Source: Cyprinodon diabolis
Lineage: Eukaryota > Chordata > Actinopteri > Cyprinodontiformes > Cyprinodontidae
Length of the DNA: 64,000 bases
Assembly (NCBI GenBank): GCA_030533445.1
Contig: CM060069.1
Coordinates: forward strand, 4,384,716-4,448,715
Direction of reading: 5' to 3'
Below the pieces are notes generated by a model, which made no database searches, was not told the DNA's origin, and saw nothing but the letters and a program-made list of their open reading frames with translations. Both the position numbers and the translations under genes were made by a program. The number at the start of each line of letters is the position of its first letter. Positions within the stretch are counted from its first letter, which is position 1. This document shows positions 51,430 to 61,870 of this stretch, one piece after another.

Positions 51430-53048
51430 GAGGCAGAAATTAAACTGGAGCAAGCACGTCTGCAAGCCACACTCGATTCGCTCAGAGTAGTCGAAGAGCT
51501 AGAAACAGCAAGAGCTGAAATGCAAACACTAGACGCTGGATTAATGGAAATGGGCTATGAGATAATGAGTAATGCTTCTAGTTCAGCTCTAGTAGAAGCT
51601 ACAAAGCAACTTGTCTCAAAATATGTGTTGGAACAAAGGAGTGTTAATACAGGTGCCACACCATATCAGATGAGGAGTGCAGATGCAGATAGCATGCCAA
51701 ATCGCTATGCTGCTACAGATCTACAAGCTCCCATAAATCACACAGCTACTGATTATGATCCGCCTCCTCTTCTAAACGCCCTGAGACTACCTCATTCAAG
51801 CAATGGTCCTCCACCTGTACCTGCTCTGTGGTGTTTTAGCCTCAGAGTGCCTGATAGCACAGATTAACAGTCTTTCAATCTCTCCAGTGATCATGATACA
51901 TTTTTAGCTCGCAGCCACATGGTAACCTCGGGGCTCAGTTCCTTTGATGATCAGCCAATAAATTACTGGGCATAAAAAAGGCATCATTCAAGAGTGCAAT
52001 AGCTGGCTTAGTTCTGTCTGCAACAGAAGAGCTGGATCTTCTTGTGAAGTATCTAGGCAAGGACTCAGCTGAGTAAATCAAGCGAATTAAAGCTGTTAAC
52101 ATCCGACACCCACCAGCAGGATTGTCATTAGCCTGGGAATGACTCGAAAAGACCTATGGCTCACCTGAAGCTATAGAGCATGTGCTTTTTTAAAGGTGGA
52201 AAAGTTTCCCAAGGTTTCATCCAATGACCCACAGAAGCTGCGTGACTTAGCAGATCTACTGTCAGAGCTGGAGTATGCAAAGCTACATGGCAGTCTACCA
52301 GGTCTATCATACTTAGACACTGCCAGAGGCATACATCCCATAGTGGAGGAATTGCCCCACAACATGCAAGAGAAATTAATATCATATGGCTCAAAATACA
52401 AACGCACAATATTAACAGCTTTACACCATTCTCTGTGTTTGTGAAGTTTGTTCTCACAGAGGCCAAAGCAAACATAGACCCCAGCTTTAGTCTCTTTGCT
52501 TCTTCATCTACACCTGCAAATGTGAAAAAAGGCTATTCAGACTGGTCAGCTAAAACACCTGTGGCCATCCACAAGACACAAGTCTCTTCTACTGGAAAGT
52601 CAACCAGTGAGAACAAGAGCAGTGCAGTAAACCCAGGCAAACAGAGCCCGATCCATCAAAAGCCTCATCCAAAAGAAGTGTTGCGGGTTCAGACTCAAGA
52701 CAATGGATGAACGTAAGCAGCTCCTTAAGAAGTACTCCATCTGTTTCCGTTGTTGCTCCTCCAGTCAACACCTGGCTAAAGATTGTACAACTGAAATCAA
52801 ATGCACCGAATGTGAGAGTGATGCTCACATATTAGCACTCCACCCTGGTCCAGTCACTTGGTCGTCAAAAGCGTCTCCTCCCCCAGCAAGTCATGGTGGT
52901 GAGGTTGACAATGCGGATAGCCAAGAAATAACTTCAAAGTGTACACAGGTGTGTCGAGAAGGAGTAAGCCCACGAGCATATTCCAAAATCAGCCTAGTCA
53001 ATGTGTACCCCGCTGTATGCCAAGAACAATCCAAGACAATACACGTCA
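51430..53048 (+). pseudogene. BEL/Pao retrotransposon gag, broken
   Basis: The reading order matches BEL/Pao-type gag. A coiled-coil-like segment (51445-51560) comes first. Then a capsid-like region in several frames (SSFDDQPINYW, SATEELDLLVKYLGKDSAE, LSYLDTARGIHPIVEELPHN), and two zinc-binding motifs (CFRCCSSSQHLAKDC, CTECESDAHILALH) at about 52740-52850. The last homologous motif (AYSKISLVNVYP, about 52975-53010) sits just before where the protease would start, then homology stops at about 53048. There are stops and frameshifts at about 51865, 51975, 52075, 52130, 52190, 52440 and 52708. No LTRs were identified. Confidence 0.75.
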
Positions 53049-53909
53049 TTTTAAGATCAATTTTTATTAAACACAAGACAAAAAGTTACATTGATGGCTC
53101 AAAAAACGTTATTTTTGTTTTTGTTTTTCAACAATACAAGTTACCCCCCCCCCCCCACACACACACACACACACACACACCCCTCAGAACTACTGTGCAC
53201 CTACCCAAAATCAAAAAGTAATAAAGAAAAAATTAGTGAGTCATTTATATAAATATATACATCTTAGACCAAAAAGCAAAGGAAACAAAGGAAAACAAAA
53301 AATAGTACTGTTCACTACAAATACAAAATACAACCACTAGGGCGTAGCATAAACACAGAAATAAAAATTAACAATGTATATGCATCTATGTACACATATT
53401 CCTACCATACGTAAAAGAAAAAGAAAAGCCTTATTTATTATATGTGCTTAACTTCTGTAGGTCTTGGCCATCAGATTTCGCTGCATTACTCTTAGGGATT
53501 CTAAGGAAGTATCTTAAGATTTTCAAAATATTTTATTAATGGATTCCAAACACCATAAAACCGATCACTCCAACCTCTTAGTGTATCTTTGATCATTTCT
53601 AGTACAATATTACATCAGACATCAATTCAGATAATTTTGGTGGGCAGGACGATTTCCATTGTCTTCTGTCTGGGAAGGAACGGTGGGTGGCAGTTTGGCT
53701 TCAGTTCTACGGGGGGAGGGGGCGCCTAAGTAAGGATCTGTGCTTGAAAACAGTTTAAATGAATTTGATGCTACCAGAGGAATTGATGGGTTTTCAGGTC
53801 GAGGAACATTTACTTACATCTATCAAAGCAGAAGCGTCCTCCTGCCGATAGGCCGTGATGTCCGTTGCGATGTCCATTAAAAGGGGGGAAAAACTCCACT
53901 CAGCATTCT
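53049..53909. other. Unannotated intergenic DNA with C/CA run
   Basis: Contains a poly(C)-(CA)n stretch at 53134-53181. The remainder (53182-53909) shows no feature that I can name. Confidence 0.4.
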
Positions 53910-54428
53910 CAGAGCTCTCTCTCTTTCTCTAGAGAGCTGGGCTGAGACGGTCAGAGTGCAGGCTGGCTGACTCCAGGTTTTGCTCTCTCTCTCTCTCCTG
54001 AGAGCTGGGTTGAGACGGTATGAGTGCAGGCTGGCAGACACCAGGTTTGGTTCTCTCTCTCTCTCTTGAGAGCTGGGTTGAGACGGTCAGAGTGCAGGGC
54101 TTACTGAGTGCTTGCAGGCAGATTACAGACAGTCTCTCTCCTAATTTTCCTTTGAAGGTGGGCAGGCAGATGCTGACAGAGGAAGCCCTCCAGAGTTCAA
54201 CAGAGAGCAGGCAGACAGATCACCGGCAGAGAAACTCTCCAGAGTTTCAGGTTCACAGGCAGGTTTAACCGTTACTGGCAAACACTCTGGCGTTGGAGTG
54301 TTAGTCTCCTCCTCCTTAAGTAGGCCCAAGGCTGATGAGGAGATGAAAGACAGGTGTTGCAGGTGAGCACAAGCCCTCAGGAAGGGATCCTCGGCGCCCT
54401 CTGGTGGGCAAACCTCCGGATCCCAACA
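53910..54428 (-). repeat. Element C 3' LTR, truncated
   Basis: Matches about 59595-60185 closely. R start CCAGAGTGTT is the complement of 54281-54290. Begins TGTTGGGATCCGG after the polypurine tract. The first ~455 bp of the + strand end are missing. Confidence 0.8.
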
Positions 54429-54604
54429 GTACCCCCCCCTCAAGGGCGGATTCCAGACGCCCCAGATCAGTCCATGAAAAAAACAAAAGCAACCCACCCA
54501 GGGTGGGTGGAGGGGGAACCAGGCAAGGAGGGCAAGAAGATACAAAAACCGAGTCCATAACAAAAAACGACCCACCTAAGGTGGGTAAGGGCAAAGAAAG
54601 TCTC

Positions 54605-55260
54605 TGAAGGTTTACGAGGAAGAGTCTCTGGAGGCCGGCCGTGGGGCCGGAGGCGAGGATGAGTCTCAGGAGGCCTGCCGCGGGACCTGGGGCATAGCAG
54701 ACGCTAAGGAGGCCTGCCGCGGGACCTGAGGCATAGCAGACATTCAGGAGGCCGGCCGCGGGGCCGGAGGCGTGGCAGAAGCTCAGGAGGCCGGCCGCGG
54801 GGCCGGAGGTGAGGCAGATTCTCAGGAGGCCGGCCGCGGGGCCGGGGACGAGGCAGAGTCTTTGGAGACCAGTCGCGGGGCCACAGGCTAAGCAGAGTCT
54901 CAGGTGGCCTGCCGCGGGGCCGGAGGTGAAGCAGACACTCAGGAGGCCGGCCGCAGGGCCAGAGGCGTGGCAGAAGCTCAGGAGGCCGGCCATGGGGCCG
55001 GAGGTGAGGCAGATTCTCAGGAGGCCGGCCGCAGGGCCAGAGACGAGGCAGACATTCTGGAGGCCGGCTGCGGGGCCGGAGGCGAAGCAGACGTTCAGGA
55101 GGCCGGCCGTTGGGCCAGAAGCGAGGCGGAGTCTCTGGAGGTCGGCCACGGGGCCAGGGACTAGGCAGAGTCTTTGGAGACCGGCCGCGGGGCCGGGGAC
55201 GAGACAGAGTCTTTGGCGACCGACCGCAGGGTCGGAGGCATAGCTGGCATTCTGGCGGCC
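54605..55260 (-). repeat. 39-bp GC-rich coding minisatellite, element C
   Basis: About 16 units built on GGAGGCCGGCCGCGGGGCCG. In one frame they encode GRPPELLPRLRPR repeats, in another GPAAGLLRICLTS. Both strands are open for 144-277 codons because the unit length is a multiple of three, so open frames alone prove nothing here. Confidence 0.85.
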
Positions 55261-55289
55261 AGCTGTGGGTCAGGCAAAGTATGAGGTTC

Positions 55290-55500
55290 ATTGGAAGATG
55301 ACGTCTCCGTTGCTGCAGAATCCTCGGAGGAGAACGACATCTCCGCCGCTGCGGGAAACTCGGAGGAGGACGACGTCTCCGCCGCTGCGGGAACCTCGGA
55401 GGAGGACGACGTCTTCGTTGCTGCAGAATCCTCGGAGGAGGACGACATCTCCGCCGCTGCAGGAACCTCGGAGCAGGACAACGTCTCCGCCAGCAAGTAG
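55290..55500 (-). repeat. 36-bp coding minisatellite (SEVPAAAETSSS)
   Basis: Units CCTCGGAGGAGGACGACGTC, each with a following CGCCGCTGCGGGAA, encode acidic/Ala-rich 12-residue repeats on the - strand. A second array is at 57180-57415. Confidence 0.8.
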
Positions 55501-55539
55501 CCCCAAGGGGAATGCCGTCCCCGCTTCAGCGGCTCAGCA

Positions 55540-56400
55540 ACAGTCTCAGAGGGGGCCGCCGACTGCGGCTCTGGAACAGGCTCAGAGGAGGCCGCTGACT
55601 GCGGCACAGGAACTGGAGCAGGAGGGGCCGCCGACAGCTACTGCGGAACAGGCTCAGAGGGAGCCGCCGGCTGCGGCTCAGGAACTGGAACAGGAGGGGC
55701 CGCCGACTGCGGCTCAGGAACAGGCTCAGAGGAGGCCGCCGACTTCGGCTCAGGAGCAGACTCAGAGGTGACCGCCGACTGCGGTTCAGGAACAGGCTCA
55801 GAGGTGACCGCCGACTGCGGTTCAGGAACAGGCTCAGAGGTGACTGCCGACTGCGGTTCAGGAACAGGCTCAGAAGGGGCCGCCGACTGCGGCTCAGGAA
55901 CAGGAACAGATGGGGCCGCCGACTGCGGCTCAGGAACAGGCTCTGAGGGGGCCGCCCACTGCGGCTCAGGAGCAGACTCAGAGATAGCTGCCCACCGCAG
56001 CTCAGGAGTAGACTCAGAGGTAACCCGCGACTGCGGCTCTGGAACAGGTTCAGAAGGGGCCGCCGACTGTGGCTCAGGAACAGGAACTGAAGAGACCACC
56101 GACTGCGGCTCCGGAAAAGGAACAGAGGAGACCGCCGACTGCGGCTCCGGAACAGGAACAGAGGAGACCGCCAACTGCAGCTCAGGAACAGGAACTGAGG
56201 AGACCGCCGACTGCGGCTCCGGAACAGGAACAGAGGAGACCGCCGACTGCAGCTCCAGAACAGGAACAGAGGAGGCCACCGACTGCGGCTCTGGATCAGG
56301 AACAGAGGAGGCCGCCGACTGCGGCTCCGGATCAGGAACAGAGGAGGCTGCCGACTGCGGCTCCGGAACCAACATGGAGGGAGCCGCCCACAGCGGCACA
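55540..56400 (-). repeat. PEPQSA coding minisatellite, left copy of element C
   Basis: About 24 units of 30-36 bp, complement GCCGCCGACTGCGGCTCAGG. They encode SVPVPEPQSAVS repeats in a frame shared with gag. The right copy has about 10 units at 57460-57840. Confidence 0.85.
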
Positions 56401-57173
56401 GGTGCAGCCTCCCTCTCCCCATAAAAGAAGCTCCAGAGGTCTGATTCATGGATATGGGGAGCTCTGACTTTTTGGGGTGAATTTAGTGGGCCTATTTTAA
56501 GTTTTTTGGTGGATGGTGCTAATTGTCGGTCGAAAATATGCTTGTATAAACGGGTTGAGCTAACCTGGCAAAGATGGGAACTGGAGTCCTGAACCGGAAG
56601 CTGAATGGCTTTGGATCTGGCTCTTAGCCTATTGTCTAGACGGATTGTAAGTGTTATAAGTTCCTCCAAAGTTCTAGGTTCATCGAGAGTGGTCAGTTCA
56701 TCCTTAATAGAATGATCTAGGGCATGAAAATAAGCGCTTTTGAGCGCAGATTCGTTCCAACCGGAAGCAGCCTCTTTCACCCGGAAGTCAATAGAGAATT
56801 CAGTAGTGACAAAATAAAAGCTATTTTGCTCTTATCATCAGGAACACTTAATTGAGAATGCTCAAAAATGAGCAGACACTGGAACAAAAATCCCTTGCAC
56901 TTACTTGGGTTGCCGAAAAAATCTTTAAGGCAGTGAAGGGCAGAATTCAGGAAACGACGGGCTGGGTTCTGACCTGAGTGGAGGATTATTATCTTGTACC
57001 GGAAGTTGAACGGGCTGTCTCAGGTGTGGTGCACTGGGTATTTTCCTGCGGGGTGTGGTTGATTTTAGCTTGACGGATGTCTAATTGAGACAGAGTCTTT
57101 GGAGACCGACCGCAGGGTCGGAGGCATGGCTGGCGTTCTGGCGGCCGGCCATGGGTCAGGCGACGTATGAGGG

Positions 57174-57848
57174 TCATTGGTGGATGACGTCTCCGTTGCT
57201 GCAGGATCCTCGGAGGAGAACGACATCTCCGCCGCTGCGGGAACCTCGGAGGAGGACAACGTCTCCGCTGCTGCGGGAACTTGGAGGAGGACGACGTCTT
57301 CGTTGCTGCAGAATCCTCAGAGGAGGACAACATGTCCGCCGCTGCAGGAACCTCACAGGAGGACAACGTCTCCGCCGCTGCAGGAACTTCGGAGGAGGAC
57401 AACGCCCCAGTTTCAGCAGGTAGCCCCAAGGGGAACGCCGTCCCCGCTTCAGCGGCTCAGCAACAGTCTCAGAGGGGGCCACCGACTGCGGCTCTGGAAC
57501 AGGTTCAGAAGGGGCCTCCGACTGCGGCTCAGGAACAGGAACTGAAGAGACCGCCGACTGCGGAAAAGGAACAGAGGAGACTGCTGACTGCGGCTCCGGA
57601 ACAGGAACTGAGGAGACCGCCGACTGCGGCTCCAGAACAGGAACAGAGGAGACCGCCGACTGCAGCTCCGGAACAGGAACAGAGGAGACCGCCGACTGCG
57701 GCTCCGGATCAGGAACAGAGGGGGCCACCGACTGCGGCTCTGGATCAGGAACAGAGGAGTCCGCCGACTGCGGCTCCGGATCAGGAACAGAGGAGGCTGC
57801 CGACTGCGGCTCCGGAACCAACATGGAGGGAGCCGCCCACAGCGGCAC
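57174..57848 (-). CDS. PEPQSA/SEVPAAAET repeat ORF, right copy of element C
   Basis: A 224-codon frame in register with the gag ORF upstream. Starts MPLWAAPSMLVPEPQSA, runs through 10 PEPQSA-type repeats, KRGRRSPWGYLLKLG, then RFLQRR/SSSE-type repeats after an internal shift. No known domain. Confidence 0.45.
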   Translation of the reverse strand: MPLWAAPSMLVPEPQSAASSVPDPEPQSADSSVPDPEPQSVAPSVPDPEPQSAVSSVPVPELQSAVSSVPVLEPQSAVSSVPVPEPQSAVSSVPFPQSAVSSVPVPEPQSEAPSEPVPEPQSVAPSETVAEPLKRGRRSPWGYLLKLGRCPPPKFLQRRRRCPPVRFLQRRTCCPPLRILQQRRRRPPPSSRSSGDVVLLRGSRSGGDVVLLRGSCSNGDVIHQ

Positions 57849-58124
57849 AGGTGCAGCCTCCGAGGGGGCTTGGAGTGCCTGCAGAGGGCTCTTGGATGCT
57901 TGGAACTCCCGCTTTGGGACTTTTGGAGGCGTACTTCCAGATTCCTCGGACTCAGAAGCCTCTTTGGAAACCGGCTCAGGGGTCTCTGGAAGGCACAGAG
58001 CAAGCTCAGGGGTCTCTAGACGGCACAGAGCAGGCTCAGGGGTCTCTGGACAGCTCAGCGCGGGAGGAGGCTCACGGCGACGCCGTCTCTTACGCCGGGG
58101 GACCTTTGGAGCTGGACTATCAGG

Positions 58125-59141
58125 TTATGGCTTGAGGCTAACTGGTCTGCTAACGGGTTTTGATGTCTGATCTGGCTGGCGGGGAGCTGAATGAGGTGGC
58201 AGAAAGGGGAAGAGATCCTCCCTCTCCCCATAAAAGAAGCTCCAGAGGTCTGATTCATGGATATGGGGAGCTCTGACTGTTTGGGGTGAATTTAGTGGGC
58301 CTATTTTAAGTTTTTTGGTGGATGGTGCTAATTGTCGGTCGAAAATATGCTTGTATAAACTGGAGTCCTGAACCGGAAGCTGAACGGCTTTGGATCTGGC
58401 TCTCAGCCTATTGTCTAGATGGATTGTAAGTGTCATAAGTTCCTCCAAAGTTCTAAGTTCATCGAGAGTGGTCAGTTCGTCCTTAATAGAATGATCCAGG
58501 GCATGAAAATAAGCGCTTTTGAGCGCAGATTCATTCCAACCGGAAGCAGCCGCTTTCACCCGGAAGTCGATAGAGAATTCAGCAACAGTTCTATTTCCCT
58601 GTTTGAATTCCAATAATCCGCGAGATTCAGAGGACCTATCAGTGTCTTGATTAAAGACTTGTTTAAACTCCTGGATGAATTCCCCATAAGTACAACTAAA
58701 ACTAGATTCTAACGGAAATCTGGCTTCCGCCCATTCAAGGGCTTTTCCGGACAGTAGTGACAAAATAAAAGCTATTTTGCTCTTATCATCAGGAAAACTT
58801 AACTGAGAATGCTCAAAAATGAGCAGACACTGGAACAAAAATCCCTTGCACTTACTTGGGTTGCCGAAAAATCTTTCAGGCAGTGAAGGGCAGAATTCAG
58901 GAAACGACGGGCTGGGTTCTGACCTGAGTGGAGGATTATTATCTTGTACCGGAAGTTGAACGGGCTCTGTCTCAGGTGTGGCGCACTGGGTATTTTTCTG
59001 CGGGGTGCGGTTGAGTTTAGCTTGACGGATGTCTAATTCACGGGGGGTGGAGTCATGGCTTTTAATGTGGGCTAGGTGTTGATCCAACATCTGCCAGAGC
59101 GATTCTGCGGGGCTAGTTTGTTGGCCAGAGTGTTCTGTCAT
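58125..59141 (-). CDS. Gag of gypsy element C (338 aa)
   Basis: ATG at 59141 lies within the LTR end (MTEHSGQQTSPAESLWQMLD). The gag domain follows: FPEFCPSLPERFFGNPSKC at about residue 90, FPDDKSKIAFILSLLSGKA, LLEFKQGNRTVAEFSIDFR, GWNESALKSAYFHALDHSIK. Near the C-terminus come KKLKIGPLNSPQTVR and HESDLWSFFYGEREDLFPFL, matching element B. There is no CCHC knuckle. The frame is uninterrupted through the gag domain and stops at 58125-58127, and the same register reopens into the repeat ORF at 57848. The best preserved gag in the window. Confidence 0.8.
   Translation of the reverse strand: MTEHSGQQTSPAESLWQMLDQHLAHIKSHDSTPRELDIRQAKLNRTPQKNTQCATPETEPVQLPVQDNNPPLRSEPSPSFPEFCPSLPERFFGNPSKCKGFLFQCLLIFEHSQLSFPDDKSKIAFILSLLSGKALEWAEARFPLESSFSCTYGEFIQEFKQVFNQDTDRSSESRGLLEFKQGNRTVAEFSIDFRVKAAASGWNESALKSAYFHALDHSIKDELTTLDELRTLEELMTLTIHLDNRLRARSKAVQLPVQDSSLYKHIFDRQLAPSTKKLKIGPLNSPQTVRAPHIHESDLWSFFYGEREDLFPFLPPHSAPRQPDQTSKPVSRPVSLKP
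59125..59134 (-). promoter_or_regulatory. Self-primer-binding site of element C
   Basis: On the - strand AACACTCTGG lies 1 nt inside the LTR border. It is exactly complementary to CCAGAGTGTT, which starts 32 nt after the TATA-like TACTTAAGG of the 3' LTR (R start at the complement of 54281-54290; in the 5' LTR, 59956-59965). Confidence 0.7.
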
Positions 59142-60185
59142 GATGGGTTAAGGAATCTAGCCCGTATGCAGAACAACTCGGAGGCAGGGAAAAAGTTCAA
59201 AGGTTTATTTACAAAGATGTATATAAATGAGGACAGCACCAAGGTGGGGAGACTGGTCAAGAATTGGTTCACCACTGATCTGGAGAGGAGCAGAGCTGCA
59301 GAGAGGGGGGAACCTTGTGGGTCCAGAGGCAGTTGACAGGCCGAGGGCTGAGGGCTAGCAGAGCTGAGTGCAGGCTGGAGGAGAACAGAGAACTTGGCAG
59401 AGGCGGTCTGAGTGCTGGCAGGCAGGTTTCAGGTTGAGAACAGAGTGCAAGCTGGAGACGAGCTGAGAGCTGGGCAGAGGCAGTCTGAGTGCTGGCAGAA
59501 AGGTTCCAGGTAAGGAACACAGTGCAGGCAGGAGGAGAGCTGAGAGCTGGGCAGAGGCAGTCTGAGTGCAGGTAGGCTGATTCCTGATTAGCTCTCTCTC
59601 TCTCTCTAGAGAGCTGGGCTGAGACTGTCAGAGTGCAAGCATGCTGACTCCATGTTTTGCTCTCACTCTCTCTCCTGAGAGCTGGGTTGAGACGGTCTGA
59701 GTGCAGGCTGGCAGACACCAGGTTTGGTTCTCTCTGTCTCTTGAGAGCTGGGTTGAGAAGGTCAGAGTGCAGGGCTTACTGAGTGCTTGCAGGCAGATCA
59801 CAGACAGAGTCTCTCTCCTAATTTTCCTCTGGGTGGGCAGGCAGATGCTGACAGAGGAAGCCCTCCAGAGTTCAACAGAGAGCAGGCAGACAGATCACCG
59901 GCAGAGAAACTCTCCAGAGTTTCAGGTTAACAGGCAGGTTCAACCGTTACTGGCAAACACTCTGGCGTTGGAGTGTTAGTCTCCTCCTTCTAGACATCAA
60001 TTCATCTCCTCCTCGCCCAAGGCTGATGAGGAGATGAAAGACAGGTGTTGCAGGTGAGCACAAGCCCTCAGGAAGGGATCCTTGGCACCCTCTGGTGGGC
60101 AGGCTTCTGGATCCTAACAGATAGCAGAAGCCCTCAGGAAGGGATCCCCGGCGCCCTCTGGTGGGCAAACCTCCGGATCCCAACA
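59136..60185 (-). repeat. Element C 5' LTR (1,050 bp)
   Basis: TGTTGGGATCCGG ... CATCATGACA on the - strand. The U5/R part (59340-59760) is expanded by repeats built on GAGAGCTGGGCAGAGGCAGTC and CTCTCTCTC. The U3 start is duplicated: 60062-60119 and 60128-60185 are two versions of the last ~57 bp, each ending with TCC.AACA. The TATA region of the 5' LTR is altered by a short insertion (CTAGACATCAATT, about 59989). Confidence 0.8.
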
Positions 60186-60429
60186 GTGCGATCAGTGACT
60201 TTTGATGCAGGTAAAACGAAAGCTAATACCAGTTAGCCTTCTTTTAGCATTTCACGTGAAACAGGGTCTCTCCTTACTGGCGATGAAAACCCAGTGAAAG
60301 AGAAAAATTTAACTCACGCTCTGAGTTTTAAACCATGAGTGACGTAGGGGTAGTTCCTGTTGAAGTATCAGCTTCCTCTTGAGCTGATTGGTCCAATCGT
60401 GAGCTGACCATCCATTTGGCTGGAATATT
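60186..60429. other. Unannotated intergenic DNA
   Basis: No feature recognised. Confidence 0.35.
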
Positions 60430-61500
60430 CCAGAACTTTTCAGAGCATCTTTTGTTCACTTTGTGTAAAAGGAAAGGGGGATGGTTTGAATTGATTCATC
60501 TGACTGATTTGGGCTCCATTGTGGCAATATATCCAAACCAAAATGAGTTCAAGGATGGGCATGACCAAAACACATGTGTTAAAGTTCCAGGGGCACTATG
60601 ACATCTATTACAATTTTCATCCATTTTCTCAAATATTTTTGCCAGTCTAGCTTTAGAATAATGCATCCTGTGTAAGATTTTAAACTGAATTAAGGCTAAA
60701 CATGCACAGGATGTAGTCCCATTCACCCTGCGCACAGCCTCTTCCCATATGCTATGGGAAGAGGCCCACTTAACTTTCACCCTAACTTAAATATTCTCAT
60801 CTTGTTAGGTGATTATGGAGTGAATTCTAGATCAGGAGAGTGCAAACATATCATCCACAACAGTAGATTATGGTTAATTTGGAAAGTCTGGTGTGTTGGT
60901 AGAAATACAGTGGCAAATCTGTAAATACCTAAAGTGGTTTGAATTGGTAAGATCAAATTTTACACATAGATCATTGAAACTTGCAAAAACCCCTTATACA
61001 AATCTTTAAACCTGACAAGGCCTTGTATTTTCCAACTCATGTTAGCTGGAGTAAATGCCTGATTATGGTAAATGGGTGTCAGTATGGAAAACTGATTAAG
61101 GCCCATTTGTTTTCTGAATTGATGCCAAATATGTAAAGTTTGCGTCACTATAGGATTTGCAGAGTGGATAATGGATTTAGGGACTCTGGAGGTTACTAAG
61201 GCTGAAAGTGATGTTGAAAGACATGAGTTGTTTTCGGCTTCACACCAGACATGATCTAATGACTGATGATACAAATATAGTATTTTCTGGCAATTTGCCG
61301 CCCAATAATATATTTGTAAATTTGGCAATCCCAATCCTCCATCACAGCGTTGATTCTGGAGAAATGTTTTTTGTATTCTGGGAATTTTACCTGCCCATAT
61401 AAATGATGTAATACACCTATCCAGTGTGCGAAATACCTGTCAATATTTGGGGGGTCCCCATCTCCCAATTGTTGCGCAATACCGATCAAAATTTTCTCAA
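60430..61500 (-). pseudogene. L1-group LINE ORF2 C-terminal fragment
   Basis: Read right to left: GVLHHLYGQVKFPEYKKHFS at about 61415, then GLPNLQIYYWAANCQKILYL at about 61330, HIWHQFRKQMGL at about 61110, a gap with stops, then LIQFKILHRMHYSKARLAKI and TLTHVFWSCPSLNSFW (60780-60510), the usual C-terminal zinc-like region of fish L1 ORF2. RT and endonuclease are absent; frames shift at least twice. Confidence 0.75.
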
Positions 61501-61517
61501 TATGCAGTAGGCCTATA

Positions 61518-61870
61518 ACATTTCAAAGTCAAAGTCAGCTTTAATGTCAATTCTTCAGATTCACCAGACATACAAGGACTGGAGAGGATGTTTCTCATTC
61601 ACCAACAGTGAAACAGATAAAGTGCACAGGCACAACAGATAAAAACAGTTCCTAATACTAAAATTTAAACATTCAATTTCACAATAAAATATAAAATGTA
61701 CAATAATATAAAATATGCAATACTTATGCTAGTGCAAAAAGGCAGATGACAATGGCAGCAGAAAAACTATTATTATTACCAATTATGTAAAATATAACAT
61801 TTGTAACAGTAACAGTGCAAAAGAACGGTAAATAAATATAGTATTAATAGTAGTGCAGGAGACAGTTTGT
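61518..61870 (-). repeat. LINE 3' UTR fragment
   Basis: TTCAAAGTCAAAGTCAGCTT followed by TAATGTCAATTCTTCAGATTC and ACATACAAGGACTGGAGAGG is the inverted 3' end of a widespread fish LINE whose tail repeats TTTGAC. It is next to, but probably independent of, the L1 fragment. Confidence 0.6.

Larger units (their letters stand above)
55161..56780 (-). pseudogene. Duplicated gag/array unit of element C (left copy)
   Basis: The two frames 56780-55638 and 55607-55161 are in the same register, separated by an in-frame stop. They hold the end of gag (GWNESALKSAYFHALDHSIK), KKLKIGPLNSP, HESDLWSFFYGE, then a deletion joint leading to PEPQSAASSVP repeats, KRGRHSPWGYLL, and SEVPAAAETSSS repeats. Compared with the right copy, about 172 bp of gag and 365 bp after GERE are lost cleanly, each at a short direct repeat. 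Confidence 0.6.
55201..59038. repeat. Large internal tandem duplication in element C
   Basis: GAGACAGAGTCTTTGG at 55201 recurs at 57087, and GGATGTCTAATT at about 57075 recurs at 59027. The left unit is 55201-57086 and the right unit 57087-59038. Each contains gag end plus PEPQSA and SEVPAAAET arrays. The joint is at 57086/57087. Confidence 0.8.
53910..60185 (-). mobile_element. Gag-only Ty3/gypsy element C (non-autonomous, tandemly duplicated inside)
   Basis: 5' LTR 59136-60185, primer-binding site 59125-59134, gag 59141-58125, repeat arrays, a second gag-plus-arrays unit (57086-55201), GC-rich arrays to 54605, the polypurine tract complement at 54429-54440, then 3' LTR 53910-54428 (outer part missing). 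As in element B, no protease, RT, RNase H or integrase was found. The internal region of 4.7 kb is larger than in B because of the 1.9-kb duplication. Confidence 0.8.

Noticed and set aside
54316..55149. 277-codon - strand frame of GPAAGLLxxCxxSG repeats
   Set aside because: One of several open frames through the 39-bp GC-rich array; composition is set by the unit and the frame is not in register with gag.
55265..56467. Long + strand frames (PPTAAPEQEQRR-type repeats)
   Set aside because: Antisense shadows of the element C arrays.
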